A DNA stretch of 64,000 bases from Peronospora farinosa. Lineage: Eukaryota > Oomycota > Peronosporomycetes > Peronosporales > Peronosporaceae. The notes below the pieces were generated by a model. It saw only the letters and a list, made by a program, of their open reading frames with translations, searched no databases and was not told the origin of the DNA. Shown here in pieces: positions 52,231-61,815 of the stretch. The DNA is taken from contig CANTFK010000270.1 of assembly GCA_947646735.1 (NCBI GenBank), positions 372,001 to 436,000 on the forward strand, in the 5' to 3' direction. The position numbers were made by a program, and so were the translations under genes. Each line of letters begins with the position of its first letter. Positions within the stretch are counted from its first letter, which is position 1.

Positions 52231-52564
52231 CCGGACGATATTCCTTCAGCCGACCGACATAGAATGTCGGGTGGAGTCGCAGTGAAGAGGGGACGTCGAG
52301 TGTATAAGCGTCGCCGATTGCCTTCAGAACCTTGAATGGACCGATGAAGCGTGGCGCGAGTTTACTCTCGCCCAGGTTAGTGACTGTTGAATCCCTTAAA
52401 CCTTCCGTAGATAATAATACACGGTCACCTTTCTCAAACTTGCTCATGTTCTTTCTGCCATGTTTGTCAGCGTTCTCCTTCTGTTGGTCTACCGCAGATT
52501 GTAGTTCGTCGCGTACAAACCGGGTGATGGCTTGACGTTGGAGTATAAAGTCCGACACAGCCAT
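51299..52564 (-). CDS. GPY/F and chromodomain end of element B pol
   Basis: 421 open codons. GPY/F block at residues about 70-110 (LAPRFIGPFKVLKAIGD, HPTFYVGRLKEY), a Pro/His-rich linker, and a chromodomain at about 228-292 (ARWIVDRIVGHEE, YRVRWLGFPPEQDTWEP; nt 51689-51883). After it, residues 324-376 are repeats of the NENDAV type, the antisense reading of the Arg-Ser repeat (nt 51437-51595). The tail is Ala/Asp-rich. Confidence 0.75.
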   Translation of the reverse strand: MAVSDFILQRQAITRFVRDELQSAVDQQKENADKHGRKNMSKFEKGDRVLLSTEGLRDSTVTNLGESKLAPRFIGPFKVLKAIGDAYTLDVPSSLRLHPTFYVGRLKEYRPATLHGLAPTPASGFRKSNGLPVVLDAPMTWGGVSIPSEPDQAPGAPEPLSVRAVHGLTAVSHSKSSPPGQHVHWQPQPPAEHRQLCSRPDQHRPEHPGRQHYHRESSPPLVDAEGQARWIVDRIVGHEEPPQPVLQSAHEKRAVPSVRRYRVRWLGFPPEQDTWEPRSSLLRDVPDVVLSYEATKSDYSKVGEHANALVTHESGKEIHVVGNGNDDANENDVANENDAVNENDVVNDNEAVNENDAVNENDVANDNEAVNENVAVNTYHDCEARIAQQDGQANVSLPCADDPADIDSAVASGAASDAHHE

Positions 52565-52860
52565 GTCATTAATTGGTCGCGCCGACTCAATTGGCGCGTA
52601 GTTGGCAGTAGGTTAACGCTTACCCGATGACGGGTCAATCAATGTCTGCGCAGTCCATCGAGCTAATGGATTAGCCACGTCTGATGGCGTCAAAGTGTCC
52701 GTCTTTGCTTTGGACCGGGTTACTACATTTGCGCTCAAAATACCGTGATCTGCACTCGATCCGTGTTTATCACCTTTACCCCCCCCCAGAGTGGAGCCAC
52801 TAGGTGTTGTGGGTCGCCCCACGGCCAGGACAGTAGGAACACGAGGGTGACGAGCCGAAT

Positions 52861-53562
52861 TCACAAAAATGGCGTAAACCCTGTTGACGCGTGTACGGCG
52901 TTGTTGAGTGCGAACTTAGCGAGTGGTAAAAATGCACTCCAACTTGTAAATGACGTAGCATAACTCCGAAGAACATCTTCGAGGACCCGGTTCACGCGCT
53001 TGGTCTGCCCATCCGTTTCCGGATGGGCTGCCGTCGACATCAGCAGTTTTGTCTCGAGGAGCTCGAAAAGTGACGTCCAAAATGCGGACGTAAATCGCGG
53101 GTCACGGTCCGAAACAATGTTTTCTGGAAGGCCATGATGACGGAACACCGCGTCGATGAAGTGCGCCACGGTCTCTGCCGCGGTGACCTAAGCGTGAACA
53201 GGCACGAGATGTGTCATCTTGATGAATCTGTCAACAAAGACCAAGATGCCCGTTCGAGCTTGGCTATCGGGCGCAAGCCCGAAGATGAAGTCCATCAAAA
53301 CTGATCTCCAGGCCTCTGCTGTGATTTGCAATGATCGCAAGGGATCCTGTGACGATGGAGATGGCTTCACACGCTGGCATATTTCGCACGTTCGAATCCA
53401 GTTGCATATCCACTTATACATGTGGAGCCAGAAGAAGTCTCGAGACACAGCCGCGAAAGTCTTTTCGCGGCCTAAATGGCCGCCGGCAGGAGCATCGTGA
53501 TACTCGTGAATGATTCTTGCACGAAAATCCATGTCGTTGGCAATCACCGTGCAGAGGAGCAT
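52861..53562 (-). pseudogene. Integrase of element B with lost catalytic glutamate
   Basis: HHCC finger YHDAPAGGHLGREKTF ... CEICQRVKPSP (53562 to about 53330), core LMDFIFGLAPDSQ (about 53290), [13 protein letters not shown] (about 53085-53125) and [19 protein letters not shown] (about 52970-53030). The codon for the third catalytic acid reads AAG (52999-53001) rather than GAG. A stop and frame change lie at about 53188. The region 52565-52860 is the decayed linker to the GPY/F frame. Confidence 0.8.
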
Positions 53563-54520
53563 CGAATTGTTCGATGCTATACAGAAGCAAATCGTCGTCT
53601 AAATTGTATCGATGAATGTGGTCGCGCTTGGTACGGGATAATGCTCCCAGTGCAGCATCGCTGGGAGCACGCAGATACTCGATAACGTCTGCATAATCTG
53701 AATCGCCCTTATACGCTGCGACGATCTCATCAAATAAACACGGCTCGGGTGTAACCCGAGTTAAGTTCAGCGATACACACATCACACATCGTTCATCATC
53801 GTCCTCGTCATCAGTAGCCTGACGACTCAGAGCAGTCCGAGGATCATAGTCGGGACTTCGTGACAAGGCGTCAGCGAGAATATTAGTCTTGCCTGGCTTG
53901 TAATGCAAGACGAAGTTGTACTCAGAGAAGAATGAGAGCCATCGTGCCATCCGTTAGGACAGGTGTGGGATCTTCATCGCTGTGCGCAGCGATGCATGAT
54001 CGGTGTACAAAGCAAATGTACGTTCACCAAGGAGATGCACGCGAAACTTGATGAGTGCATAGCGCATCGCTAATAACCTGATTTTCGTGAACCGGATAGT
54101 TCTCCTCAGCTGGCTTCATCTGTCGCGACTGATAACTCACGACTCGTTCACGGCCCTCATCATCGAATTGCATGAGGGCACAAACGATTGCAAAATCACT
54201 GGCGTCGCAAACCACGTGGAACGGTTTGGAGTCGTCTGGTAGGACCAGGACTGGCGCTGACGCTAAGCTCTTCTTTACTGCTTCGAAGGCTGCTTGGTGC
54301 TCGGGACGCTACAACCACGTGGCGTATTCTTCAAGAGTGACGACAAAGGCTGGATAGAACCAGCATAATCCTTTGTATACTTGTGCAAATAATTAGCCAA
54401 GCCGAGCCACTGGCGCAACTCCGTAGGGTTCTTGGGCGTGGGCCAAGAACAGATGGACGACACCTTCTTTGGATCAGCTCGAACTCCCGATTTACTCACA
54501 TAGCAACCTAACACCGGAAT
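53414..54520 (-). pseudogene. RNase H and thumb region of element B
   Basis: Frames 54275-54514 (GCYVSKSGVRADPKKVSSI, WLGLANYLHKYTKDYAG), 54024-54215 (VVSYQSRQMKPAEENYPVHE) and 53414-53950 (SEYNFVLHYKPGKTNILAD, SRSPDYD). RNase H catalytic region VCDASDFAIVCALMQ at about 54170-54215 keeps its Asp. Stops and shifts separate the pieces. Confidence 0.78.
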
Positions 54521-54979
54521 CTACGGTGCACAAAAGACACACTTCTTGAGATTCGCGTACAACTTGTTGTCCCGCATAACTTGAAACACTTGCTTCAGGT
54601 GTTGAAGGTGAGCTTGGACATCGTTGAGGTTGCCCTCGGCGCGACTATGGACGAAGATATCGTCAAAATAACTTATAGCAAAGTTCCGAAGAGTATACGG
54701 CAACGACACTTCGCGCCGCGATACGCGGTGTGGTTTCCTGTCAGCCAACTTGACGACGACTTGTCCAGGTCCCTCACGGACCTGAATGCTGGGAGGCAGC
54801 ATCGAAAAACAAGATTCACGAAAGAAATTGTTTGTTGCTCTTGAGTCCAGGAGTGCTTGCAGAGGTCGCCGGAGGCCGGCGACATGTAAACTGACAATAA
54901 TCAGACGTGAATCACCACTCGTAGTGGTGGCATTTAACCGTGCGCGTAGCGCAGGAGGACTGGAAGGTTGGGCTGCCAC
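54521..54979 (-). CDS. Protease fused to late RT by internal deletion (element B)
   Basis: 152 codons. The protease part has LLDSRATNNFFRESC: the Gly of DSGA is Arg. Its last block SLPYTLR runs straight into NFAISYFDDIFVHSRAE, which is RT motif C. In element C the corresponding PR and YFDD motifs are separated by the rest of protease, a linker and the RT fingers. The join is at about 54685-54695. The result keeps one open frame but lacks RT motifs A and B. Confidence 0.85.
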   Translation of the reverse strand: MAAQPSSPPALRARLNATTTSGDSRLIIVSLHVAGLRRPLQALLDSRATNNFFRESCFSMLPPSIQVREGPGQVVVKLADRKPHRVSRREVSLPYTLRNFAISYFDDIFVHSRAEGNLNDVQAHLQHLKQVFQVMRDNKLYANLKKCVFCAP

Positions 54980-55922
54980 CGGGGGACCCGGACCTCCGTT
55001 CCAACCATTAGGGCACCCTGCACCTACTGGTCCCGACCGTTTCTTGGGCGTGCGGCCAGTACAGCATACTCATGATGGACATCCACTACTTGCACCGATA
55101 TTGGCGCTGACGCACGGCACTCTGCCGCGCTATGTCCTGGCTTGCGACAACGAGAGCAAACCATTTGACGCCCGGTGCGAGCGTCACCTTTATGATGAAA
55201 GACACGTCGCCTGTCACCCGACGACTCAATCACGTTAATCTTCATAGGTTCTGGACTAGAAGGCGGGGAACGCTGACGAGCGAGGATTTGGCATATGCCT
55301 TTGTGACCCTAAAGTCTTCACGGAGTGCGATGGCAAATGCCTCCTCCAATGTGGCAGGCTCAGCGCGCTCCAGCGATAAGCGGGTCTGCCCTTCACGAAT
55401 ACCATCCACAAAGTCATTCACCTGCGTGTACATGTCCATGGGTTGCCTGATAATACACGACGCCAGATGCCTAGCCATCTGTACGTAGTCGCGCATCGCC
55501 ATTTTACCCTGTCGCATCGACAGGAATCTTGATCGCACCAGTTTTTCCTCTTGTGGTGGCTCGAAAGCAAGACGAAGATCGTCCTGGATGGTATCCAAGG
55601 TGGGGAATGCGTGCTCGTCCACAACGATCTTACCAAGGGCCCACTCCTTTGCCTTCCCGGTGAGGCGGGAAAGAAGAAAGTTGACCTTCGCCTGGGGAGC
55701 CTCAAGAAGTCTCGAGGCGATGGCGATATCAACTTCTCGGAACCACCGATTCAGCGACAACCGGTCCTTACCTTCTCCAGAGTAGGAGGAGGTTTCCATC
55801 TTCACGGCCTCATTACGTGAAGGGCGCGAGGGAGTTAAGCCTCGCCGGTTGGATTCGGCGAGCTCGCGTGCCATAAACTCATGTATGGCGATACGTTGCG
55901 CGTCAAGGGTCGCTGATCTCAT
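54980..55922 (-). CDS. Gag and zinc knuckle of element B
   Basis: Gag: 226 open codons from the ATG at 55922, with [28 protein letters not shown] and [18 protein letters not shown], a gag capsid pattern shared with element C at 57942-58511. A knuckle [14 protein letters not shown] follows in another frame at about 55105-55165, so one frameshift lies near 55240. Gag forms the particle; in this copy the capsid part is open and could still be made. Confidence 0.8.
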
Positions 55923-56097
55923 CAGCGACGCGACGAATGCCTCTCCCCATATCGCCGCGAGGCGATTAAGGGCATCCCACTCAACACCAGTAAGATGGGG
56001 GAGGTCGCGTGCTCCAGAAATAAATCTGGAGCGTCAAAGTACGACGATTCGCTCATCCCAAACTCGGGCATAGGAAGAACTACTAAGTGCTACCGGG

Positions 56098-56437
56098 TGT
56101 AACGGGGCTAGAACGTACCGTCACTAGCTTACACGCGCGCTCGAGGAAGACTCAAGCCCAAGTATTAGGTATTAAGTAAATTTAACTTTGATTTTATTTT
56201 GGTTTTAATTCGTACTAATTACGAAGATTTCAGTCGTAATAAATACGACAGCGTTCCCGCCTTTCGGGAACCACACAAATTCAGGTTGATTTATCATTGG
56301 TCCATATTGGGGACTTTAGGCCCAATAGTAGACCATAATAAATTGCCACGCTGTGCCCTCTATTCGGGCCCAGCACCTGCCTACATATGCGATTGTTTAT
56401 TCATGTTAATACTATGTGTGTAATGTAGCTCATTACA
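56098..56437 (-). repeat. 5' LTR of element B
   Basis: 340 bp, about ten differences from 50341-50681. On the element strand it is followed by CGGTAGCACTTAGTAG, the primer-binding candidate with its first base changed (TGG to CGG). Confidence 0.95.
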
Positions 56438-57209
56438 GAGATAATCTCGCGAACACGGCCAGCCTTACGGCGACCCTCGAAGAACTCATCAATAGCGATG
56501 ACTTGATCACGCGATAATGGCCACTGCCGCGTCACGCAATACCTCGATCCTGGTACGAGATCTATCTCGTGCCGCAATCCATGAACCGCTCGAAGCTAGC
56601 AGAAATTTTATCCGTAATAATATAGGCGTACTCATATCGTAAAAAGGGTTGCCCGAAGCACAAAGAACATCCCAAAACCCTTCCACGAAGCGTTCTTAGC
56701 GCGCTGATTTAGGCTCGGCGCTCTTTGGGAGAACCTTCAGAACTTCTTCACTGGCAGCTTCGATGGCTGAAACGATGCACACTTGCTCGATGTCGCCGGC
56801 CTTGAGGTCATGAAGGACATAATTCCATGAAAGGTCTAACAGAGATGTGATCTCTGCAGCAGTGCACGGTGAGCTCGCTACCTCAATGTAGCGGCCACGA
56901 TGTGGAGATCCCTCCACGTACATACAAAATTTGTCAACTACGGAATCATCTATATCAGCTTTTGACGTGAATTTCGTCGTCTCGGTGATCGGCGTGCTCC
57001 TTTCTTGCGTTATCTCTTGCGTCTCAAGCTCCTAATCAAGACCGGCACGTCGCTATCAGAGGAGGATGATGTACCCCCCTTTCTAGATGTTCGACCGCCT
57101 CGTTCTGCGGCTCCATCAGTGTAACGAAACATACCACGCACAGAGGGCCATCGCTCTCTCTGTGTTGACTGCTAGTCGTGGCGAGTTCGTTCACGACCCT
57201 GACGTGAGT
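56438..57209 (-). pseudogene. Linker and first RT motifs of element C (gag side of the B insertion)
   Basis: Minus strand: an acidic linker frame at 56696-56923, then HEIDLVPGSRYCVTRQWPL and AIDEFFEGRRKAGRVREI ending at the B insertion point (56438). It rejoins FCVKEA at about 50320 after one lost base. The region near 57000-57200 holds low-complexity linker sequence. Confidence 0.72.
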
Positions 57210-57584
57210 TCAATCGGATGGAGCGACCAACAAATGAGTAAACACTTCACTGACGTCATATCTACTTCGTCGTTTGACGGACCGAGATAGCCAATCTATC
57301 TTCGGCTGATACCGTGACAGCCACGGTATCCCAAGTATGCAATCAAATGCATAATTCATCTCGTACACCAAGAATTCTTCATTACTTTGGAAGCCGTCGA
57401 AAGTGTACGGTAAAACCACTGTTTTACGCGGGACACGTTTTGGTTGTCCATCGGCAAGTTTGACAACGATGTCACCTGGACCTTCTCGAACCGTGACAGT
57501 CGACGGGAGAAGGGACAAACAGGATGCACGAAAGAAGTTGTTGGAAGCGCCAGAATCCAACAACGCTCGAAGTGGTCGCTTCAC
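57210..57584 (-). CDS. Retropepsin of element C
   Basis: 124 open codons: LLDSGASNNFFRASCLSLLP (intact DSGA), VVKLADGQPKRVPR, and the second conserved block DCILGIPWLSRYQPKIDW. Intact as a domain. It lies between the knuckle (right) and the RT linker (left). Confidence 0.82.
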   Translation of the reverse strand: MKRPLRALLDSGASNNFFRASCLSLLPSTVTVREGPGDIVVKLADGQPKRVPRKTVVLPYTFDGFQSNEEFLVYEMNYAFDCILGIPWLSRYQPKIDWLSRSVKRRSRYDVSEVFTHLLVAPSD

Positions 57585-57659
57585 TCCAGCGACGATGAGA
57601 CTGATAATAATCAGTCTCGCATGGTGGTGGCATTGAAGTGAGTATGAATCACTTTGGGG

Positions 57660-58511
57660 CTAGGAGCCTGATCTGTCACCTGAGTACTCGGGGCTCCATT
57701 TCTGCCAGTAGGTCGCCCCACGCCTACTGGAACTGCTCGTTTTTTGGCGGGCCACCGGCGACACAGTATCTCCTCTTGAGACAGCTGTGTTCATAGTCAC
57801 CTGCGCTGGTGTTCGACAGACAGCCGCACGATGGCCTGTCTTGCCACAAAAAAAACACCTCATCGTGTTAGGATTGCGAATGTCGCGGCCTAATAATTTG
57901 CAGTGACCACGAGAGGACTCGATTGCGTCACGTTCCATTGACTATGGGCCAGACGTCCGCAGATGTTGTGAAGCTACGTGCAGGTATGACGACGCGACAG
58001 TGTGATCTTCACGAAGCACGAGGGCAAATTCATTCTCGAGGGACTTTGGATCAGCACGTGTGAGGCAGTATCGCGTCATGCCCTCTTGCATACCATAGAT
58101 AAAGACATGGACTTGTGAAGCCATGTCAATTGGCTGCGTGGTAATACACGAATCAGGATGACTTGTCTTCTGCACGTAGTCACGCATCGACAGCTTGCCC
58201 TGTCGGAGTGAGAAGAAATCTGCACGCAAGCGAGATTCATCTTGAGGAGGCTCGAAAGCCAATCGTAAGTCACACTGGATATCGTCCGGCGTGGGAAACG
58301 CCGACTCATCTACGACGAGCTTTTCGAGAGCCCATTCCTTGACTTTGTCAACAAGCCGAGAAAGCAGGAAATTGACCTTGGCCGTCGGAGCGTCAATTAA
58401 TCTTGACGCTATTGCAATATCCACCTCGCGAAACCAGCGATTAAGGGGGAGACGATCCGTACCATCACTGGAGTACGTTGACGTCTCCATTTCGATAGCG
58501 TCATGGTGCAA
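57660..58511 (-). pseudogene. Gag and zinc knuckle of element C
   Basis: Gag frame 57942-58511 ([49 protein letters not shown]), then, after a stop at 57942, a knuckle frame 57660-57938 with CFFCGKTGHRAAVC. An upstream frame at 58526-58750 on the same strand probably encodes the gag N-terminus. Parallel to element B 54980-55922. Confidence 0.78.
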
Positions 58512-58776
58512 AATGCACGAGGGAGTCAGTAATCGCCGATTCGCTTCGGCGAACTAGCGCACCATATAGACTTGGATGGCGGCACGTTGTCATCGGATGT
58601 CGCTGTGCTCAGCAGCGACGCCACAATAGTTTCACCAGACATCGCCTCGAGGCGATGTAGTGTCTGCCACTCCACCGAGGTGAGATGTGGAACATTAGAA
58701 TGCTCCAGCCAGACCGCTGGAGCCACCGAAACCTCGTCCATATTTATCATTGGAAGGACTACTAAGTGCTACCAGG

Positions 58777-58985
58777 TGTGACGGGCTAAGGACTCGTTAC
58801 CGTCTTACACTAAAAAGGGCGTTGGGGAAGCGCTCCTAATTAACTCGTAAAATATAACTCTGTTTTATTTTTGTATGGTTTTAATTTGCAGTAAGTGCGA
58901 TTATGTTCCCTAGCTCATGGGAACCACTCAATATGGAAGTCAATTTATTATTGGCTAATTATAAGGGTCTGCCACTCAAATTAAC
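58777..58985 (-). repeat. Start of the 5' LTR of element C
   Basis: TGTGACGGGCTAAGG and the following 200 bases align loosely with the first part of the B LTRs (TGTAACGGGGCTAGAACG, TTTATTTT..GGTTTTAATT, GGGAACCAC). The match fades near 58985. The primer-binding candidate TGGTAGCACTTAGTAGTCC lies two bases inside it on the element strand. The outer end is not found. Confidence 0.65.
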
Positions 58986-60017
58986 CGCTTCGTTGAGATC
59001 TTCTGCAATGAGACTTCGAAGAGTCTTTTACTCGGTACGGGGAGGCGCATGTGTGCCGTGATTAACTGTGAGGTTTAACGTTCGCTAAAGAGCCCCTCAA
59101 AGAGGAAAGGTGTTGATTGACATACTATGGGAACTTCAGTTTAGTGGGAAAGAGTGTAACGAAGTTTCACGGCGGTTGTATGATCATGCCGAAAGTACAT
59201 CACGGTTGAAGGTTTCTATGTTGCATATTATGTAATCTTAAAACCGATCCTTTAAAAAAAAGATTATATATGAGTGATATTTTAAATTATTTGTAATACC
59301 TTATACTATCGGTATCGGGTCATAACTGATATCTAAGCACAACATACACTGATGATTGGTATCCAGATACAGACGATATAATTTAGTGTAGGGTACGTAG
59401 AGTAGGATTATTCATAGAATCTTTATGCATACATAAAAATCACATCTCATTTTGAGCTAAGGTCTCATGTCTCGATAATAATTGTCCTCTTGTGCACTTC
59501 GTGCCGTTGCTTTATAAACCTTCTAAGCTCCTAGCTTGGTCTTGCACTCTGTGCGTTGGTTATAAGAGCCTTAAGCTACTGCTTGTAGACTAGAATTCCC
59601 TCCTAATTTCGTAGAACAGGGTGACTTTTAAGTCCTTTACTTAGTTCCTTACAACTAAGTGGCTTTTAGCCGTAAATTTATATAGGTCTTTAGAACTACC
59701 AGGCTTTTAGTCTTTAACGCCTTCTTCTGACTAAAGAGCTGTGTAGCTTCGATACAGACGTCATCATAGAGCTTGAATATATATTTGTGTTTGCACGTAG
59801 GAATTCGCTTCTAAAGAAACGGATCTTCACCAACGGGACCTGGAACCCAACGTCACCACGCAAAAGCCATCACATGGCACGTCTAGATAGGTAATCACGT
59901 GGTGCACTAGTCCCTTTCATAAAGGGTGCTTCCTTTTTTATTCGCGGGAGAACCCGAGGAGGAAGAGGATAAGACCTTTAGCCGCTGAGCGCACTATACA
60001 CAACGCTTGAGCAGCAT
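58986..60017. other. AT-rich interval, probably LTR and leader of element D
   Basis: About 1 kb without a gene. It contains loose tandem motifs (two copies of a roughly 48-bp unit at about 59487-59585 and repeated GGCTTTTAG near 59660-59720) as in LTRs, and lies where the 3' LTR of element D should be. With only one copy in the window the LTR borders cannot be set. Confidence 0.45.
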
Positions 60018-60650
60018 GTGGTCTCTACGAGCAAGTGCCAACGTGACAGGCGTCGTCTCGAACGGAAGATGTGCTACGATTACGCTAAACTGAAGGCCCG
60101 AGGAAAATTGAAGTCTCAACGAACGCAATATGCGTCTGCAACCCAGCATTCAAATGTTTCGGCTACTCCTGTAGCCGCGAGTTCACGACAGGCTGAGTCC
60201 GCTAACTCGCCTACCCTCACCAATACTGGTGAGAAGCGTCATCGGAAACAGCTTGGCCCTACGCAAGACGTTCAAATACTTCCACGGCGTACGGGCAATC
60301 CTGTCGTAGGGGAACCTCGAACTCCCATGAGTTTCGCGACTTGGGATATCCCCGCCACTTCACCAGATACTGGTTTTGACCATGGCGGCGACGTTTCTGC
60401 AGTAGACGTTCAACATGGAACTGAAGCTTCCCCTGCCCATAAAGCAAAGCCGGAGGAGGTTGGTGTACCAGTACAAGCTCATTCTGAGATACTTCAAGAG
60501 GTGCAGTTTCTCCGTAAGACCGTGCAGACCATAAATTCCCGCCTCGAGTCGCTGGAACAGAGTCGAACCCGAGTGGAGGGTCAGCCTGACCTTTTGGCGC
60601 AGATGATCCGTCCCGCGGCAATGCCGATGAGCTCGGCGCGAGCGCCTTAG
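60018..60650 (+). CDS. Antisense ORF of element D: basic protein with coiled coil
   Basis: An open frame on + through 60650; first ATG in frame at about 60069. A basic start (DRRRLERKMCYDYAKLKARG), a Ser/Thr/Pro-rich middle, then a heptad stretch SEILQEVQFLRKTVQTINSRLESLEQ and the end AAMPMSSARAP. The last motif matches RPMSSARR at the end of the B antisense frame. The 3' two thirds overlap the chromodomain frame on minus. It is the only one of the four antisense frames with no internal stop or shift. Confidence 0.55.
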   Translation: MVSTSKCQRDRRRLERKMCYDYAKLKARGKLKSQRTQYASATQHSNVSATPVAASSRQAESANSPTLTNTGEKRHRKQLGPTQDVQILPRRTGNPVVGEPRTPMSFATWDIPATSPDTGFDHGGDVSAVDVQHGTEASPAHKAKPEEVGVPVQAHSEILQEVQFLRKTVQTINSRLESLEQSRTRVEGQPDLLAQMIRPAAMPMSSARAP

Positions 60651-60819
60651 TGTTCACTTGGGACGGATCTAAATATCGTTTGAGCATGCCGACGTAGAAC
60701 ACGGGATGTGTACGCAATTTGCGCGGCAAATTAAGCGTATAAGCTAAGCCTTTCTTGGCCACGACCGTAAAGGGTCCGATGTAGCGCGGACGCAACTTTG
60801 TCATAGAGACAGGAGGCAC
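60259..60819 (-). CDS. GPY/F and chromodomain of element D
   Basis: 186 open codons: KLRPRYIGPFTVVAKKG, THPVFYVGMLKRYLDPS, a linker, and a chromodomain at the end (FHVERLLQKRRRHGQNQYLV, KWRGYPKSRNSWE). Confidence 0.78.
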   Translation of the reverse strand: MPPVSMTKLRPRYIGPFTVVAKKGLAYTLNLPRKLRTHPVFYVGMLKRYLDPSQVNTKALAPSSSALPRDGSSAPKGQADPPLGFDSVPATRGGNLWSARSYGETAPLEVSQNELVLVHQPPPALLYGQGKLQFHVERLLQKRRRHGQNQYLVKWRGYPKSRNSWEFEVPLRQDCPYAVEVFERLA

Positions 60820-60868
60820 TACATTGGTAGGTAGGGTTTTAGCAATTAGTAATACTTGGCCTACAACC

Positions 60869-61815
60869 TCATAACAATAATACAGCTTTTGCCTTGAGCA
60901 TCCGCATATTCTTTTTGTTTATCTTGGCTTCAGCCATTGCGTCTTGCACATGTCGTAAGACATTCAGTCGCGTTGCGAGAAACGCGTTCGCCTGTTTCTT
61001 AACAGTAATAGGGCTGACATCAGCAAGCCGATCGGCAACCTCTCCCCCACCAAGCCCTGAACCACTCGGTGGTAGCGTTAACGGAACGCGTGGGTGTGTG
61101 AGGCCATTTACATAAAACGGAGTGTAGCCGGTAGAGAAGTGTACGGAGTTATTGAGTGCAAACTCAACTACAGGGAGCATAGAGCTCCAACGCTTAGGCG
61201 TTTCAGCACATTCAGTGCGGAGGATATCTTCAACAAATCAATTTACGCGTTCGGTTTTACCATCGGTCTGCGAATGATCCGCTGTGGACATGTTCAATCG
61301 GGTGCTCAGCACCTGGAAGATGGACTTCCAAAACTTACTCGTGAGACGAGGATCACGGTCAGAAACAATTGCCACTGGCATACCATGTTGGCAAAAAACT
61401 CGATAAACAGCTCTGCTGTACCTTCACCATCGACCGAGTCTGGCACAGCCGCCAAGTGAGCCATATTGCTCAAACGGTCAACAAAGACCACTATACCTGT
61501 GTTGCCATGCGAATCTTTCGGTAGGCCAAACACAAAGTCCATACTAATGGACTCCCAACACCCAGTGGGGATAGGAAAAGTAGCCAGCTACGCTGCCGAA
61601 TGGGGCAAGGGTTTCACCCGTTGACACGTTTCACACGTACGCACATATGTGCTCACCCATTTATATAGTTTGGGCCACCAAAAACTTTGGCATACTGCCC
61701 CATAGGTCTTTTCGTGACCCAAATGACCACCGATGGCGGTTTCATGTACCTCATAGAGGATACGATACTTCAGGTCCTCGTCATGAGAAACCACAATACG
61801 CATAGGATCCGCCAC
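60869..61815 (-). pseudogene. Integrase of element D
   Basis: HHCC finger YEVHETAIGGHLGHEKTYG ... CETCQRVKPLP (61588-61815), core SMDFVFGLPKDSHGN (about 61500-61545), SDRDPRLTSKFW in a shifted frame near 61320-61360, DGKTERVN near 61245, and the C-terminal LNNSVHFSTGYTPFYVNG (about 61085-61160). At least two frameshifts and a stop near 61570. Confidence 0.78.

Larger units (their letters stand above)
50341..56437 (-). mobile_element. Element B: non-autonomous Ty3/gypsy retrotransposon inserted in C
   Basis: 6097 bp with 341- and 340-bp LTRs about 97% alike and a perfect target duplication GAGAT (50336-50340 and 56438-56442). Removing it joins the two halves of the RT of element C between the RT finger motif and SPY. 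Internal order on minus: gag, knuckle, protease fused to the late RT, RNase H, integrase, GPY/F, chromodomain. It lacks the first half of RT, has DSRA instead of DSGA in protease, and Lys for Glu in integrase, so it must have moved with enzymes supplied by another copy. Confidence 0.93.
46637..58985 (-). mobile_element. Element C: Ty3/gypsy retrotransposon split by B and truncated by A
   Basis: Minus-strand order from the right: LTR start (58777 on), gag, knuckle, protease, linker, first part of RT, [B insertion 50341-56437], rest of RT, RNase H, integrase, and an antisense relic at the left end. Its left LTR is missing: it is cut at 46637 by element A. It is related to B in gag, protease, LTR start and antisense frame, but clearly diverged. 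Protease LLDSGAS and RT SYFDDIF are intact; integrase has Lys in place of the catalytic Glu (48297-48299). Confidence 0.83.
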
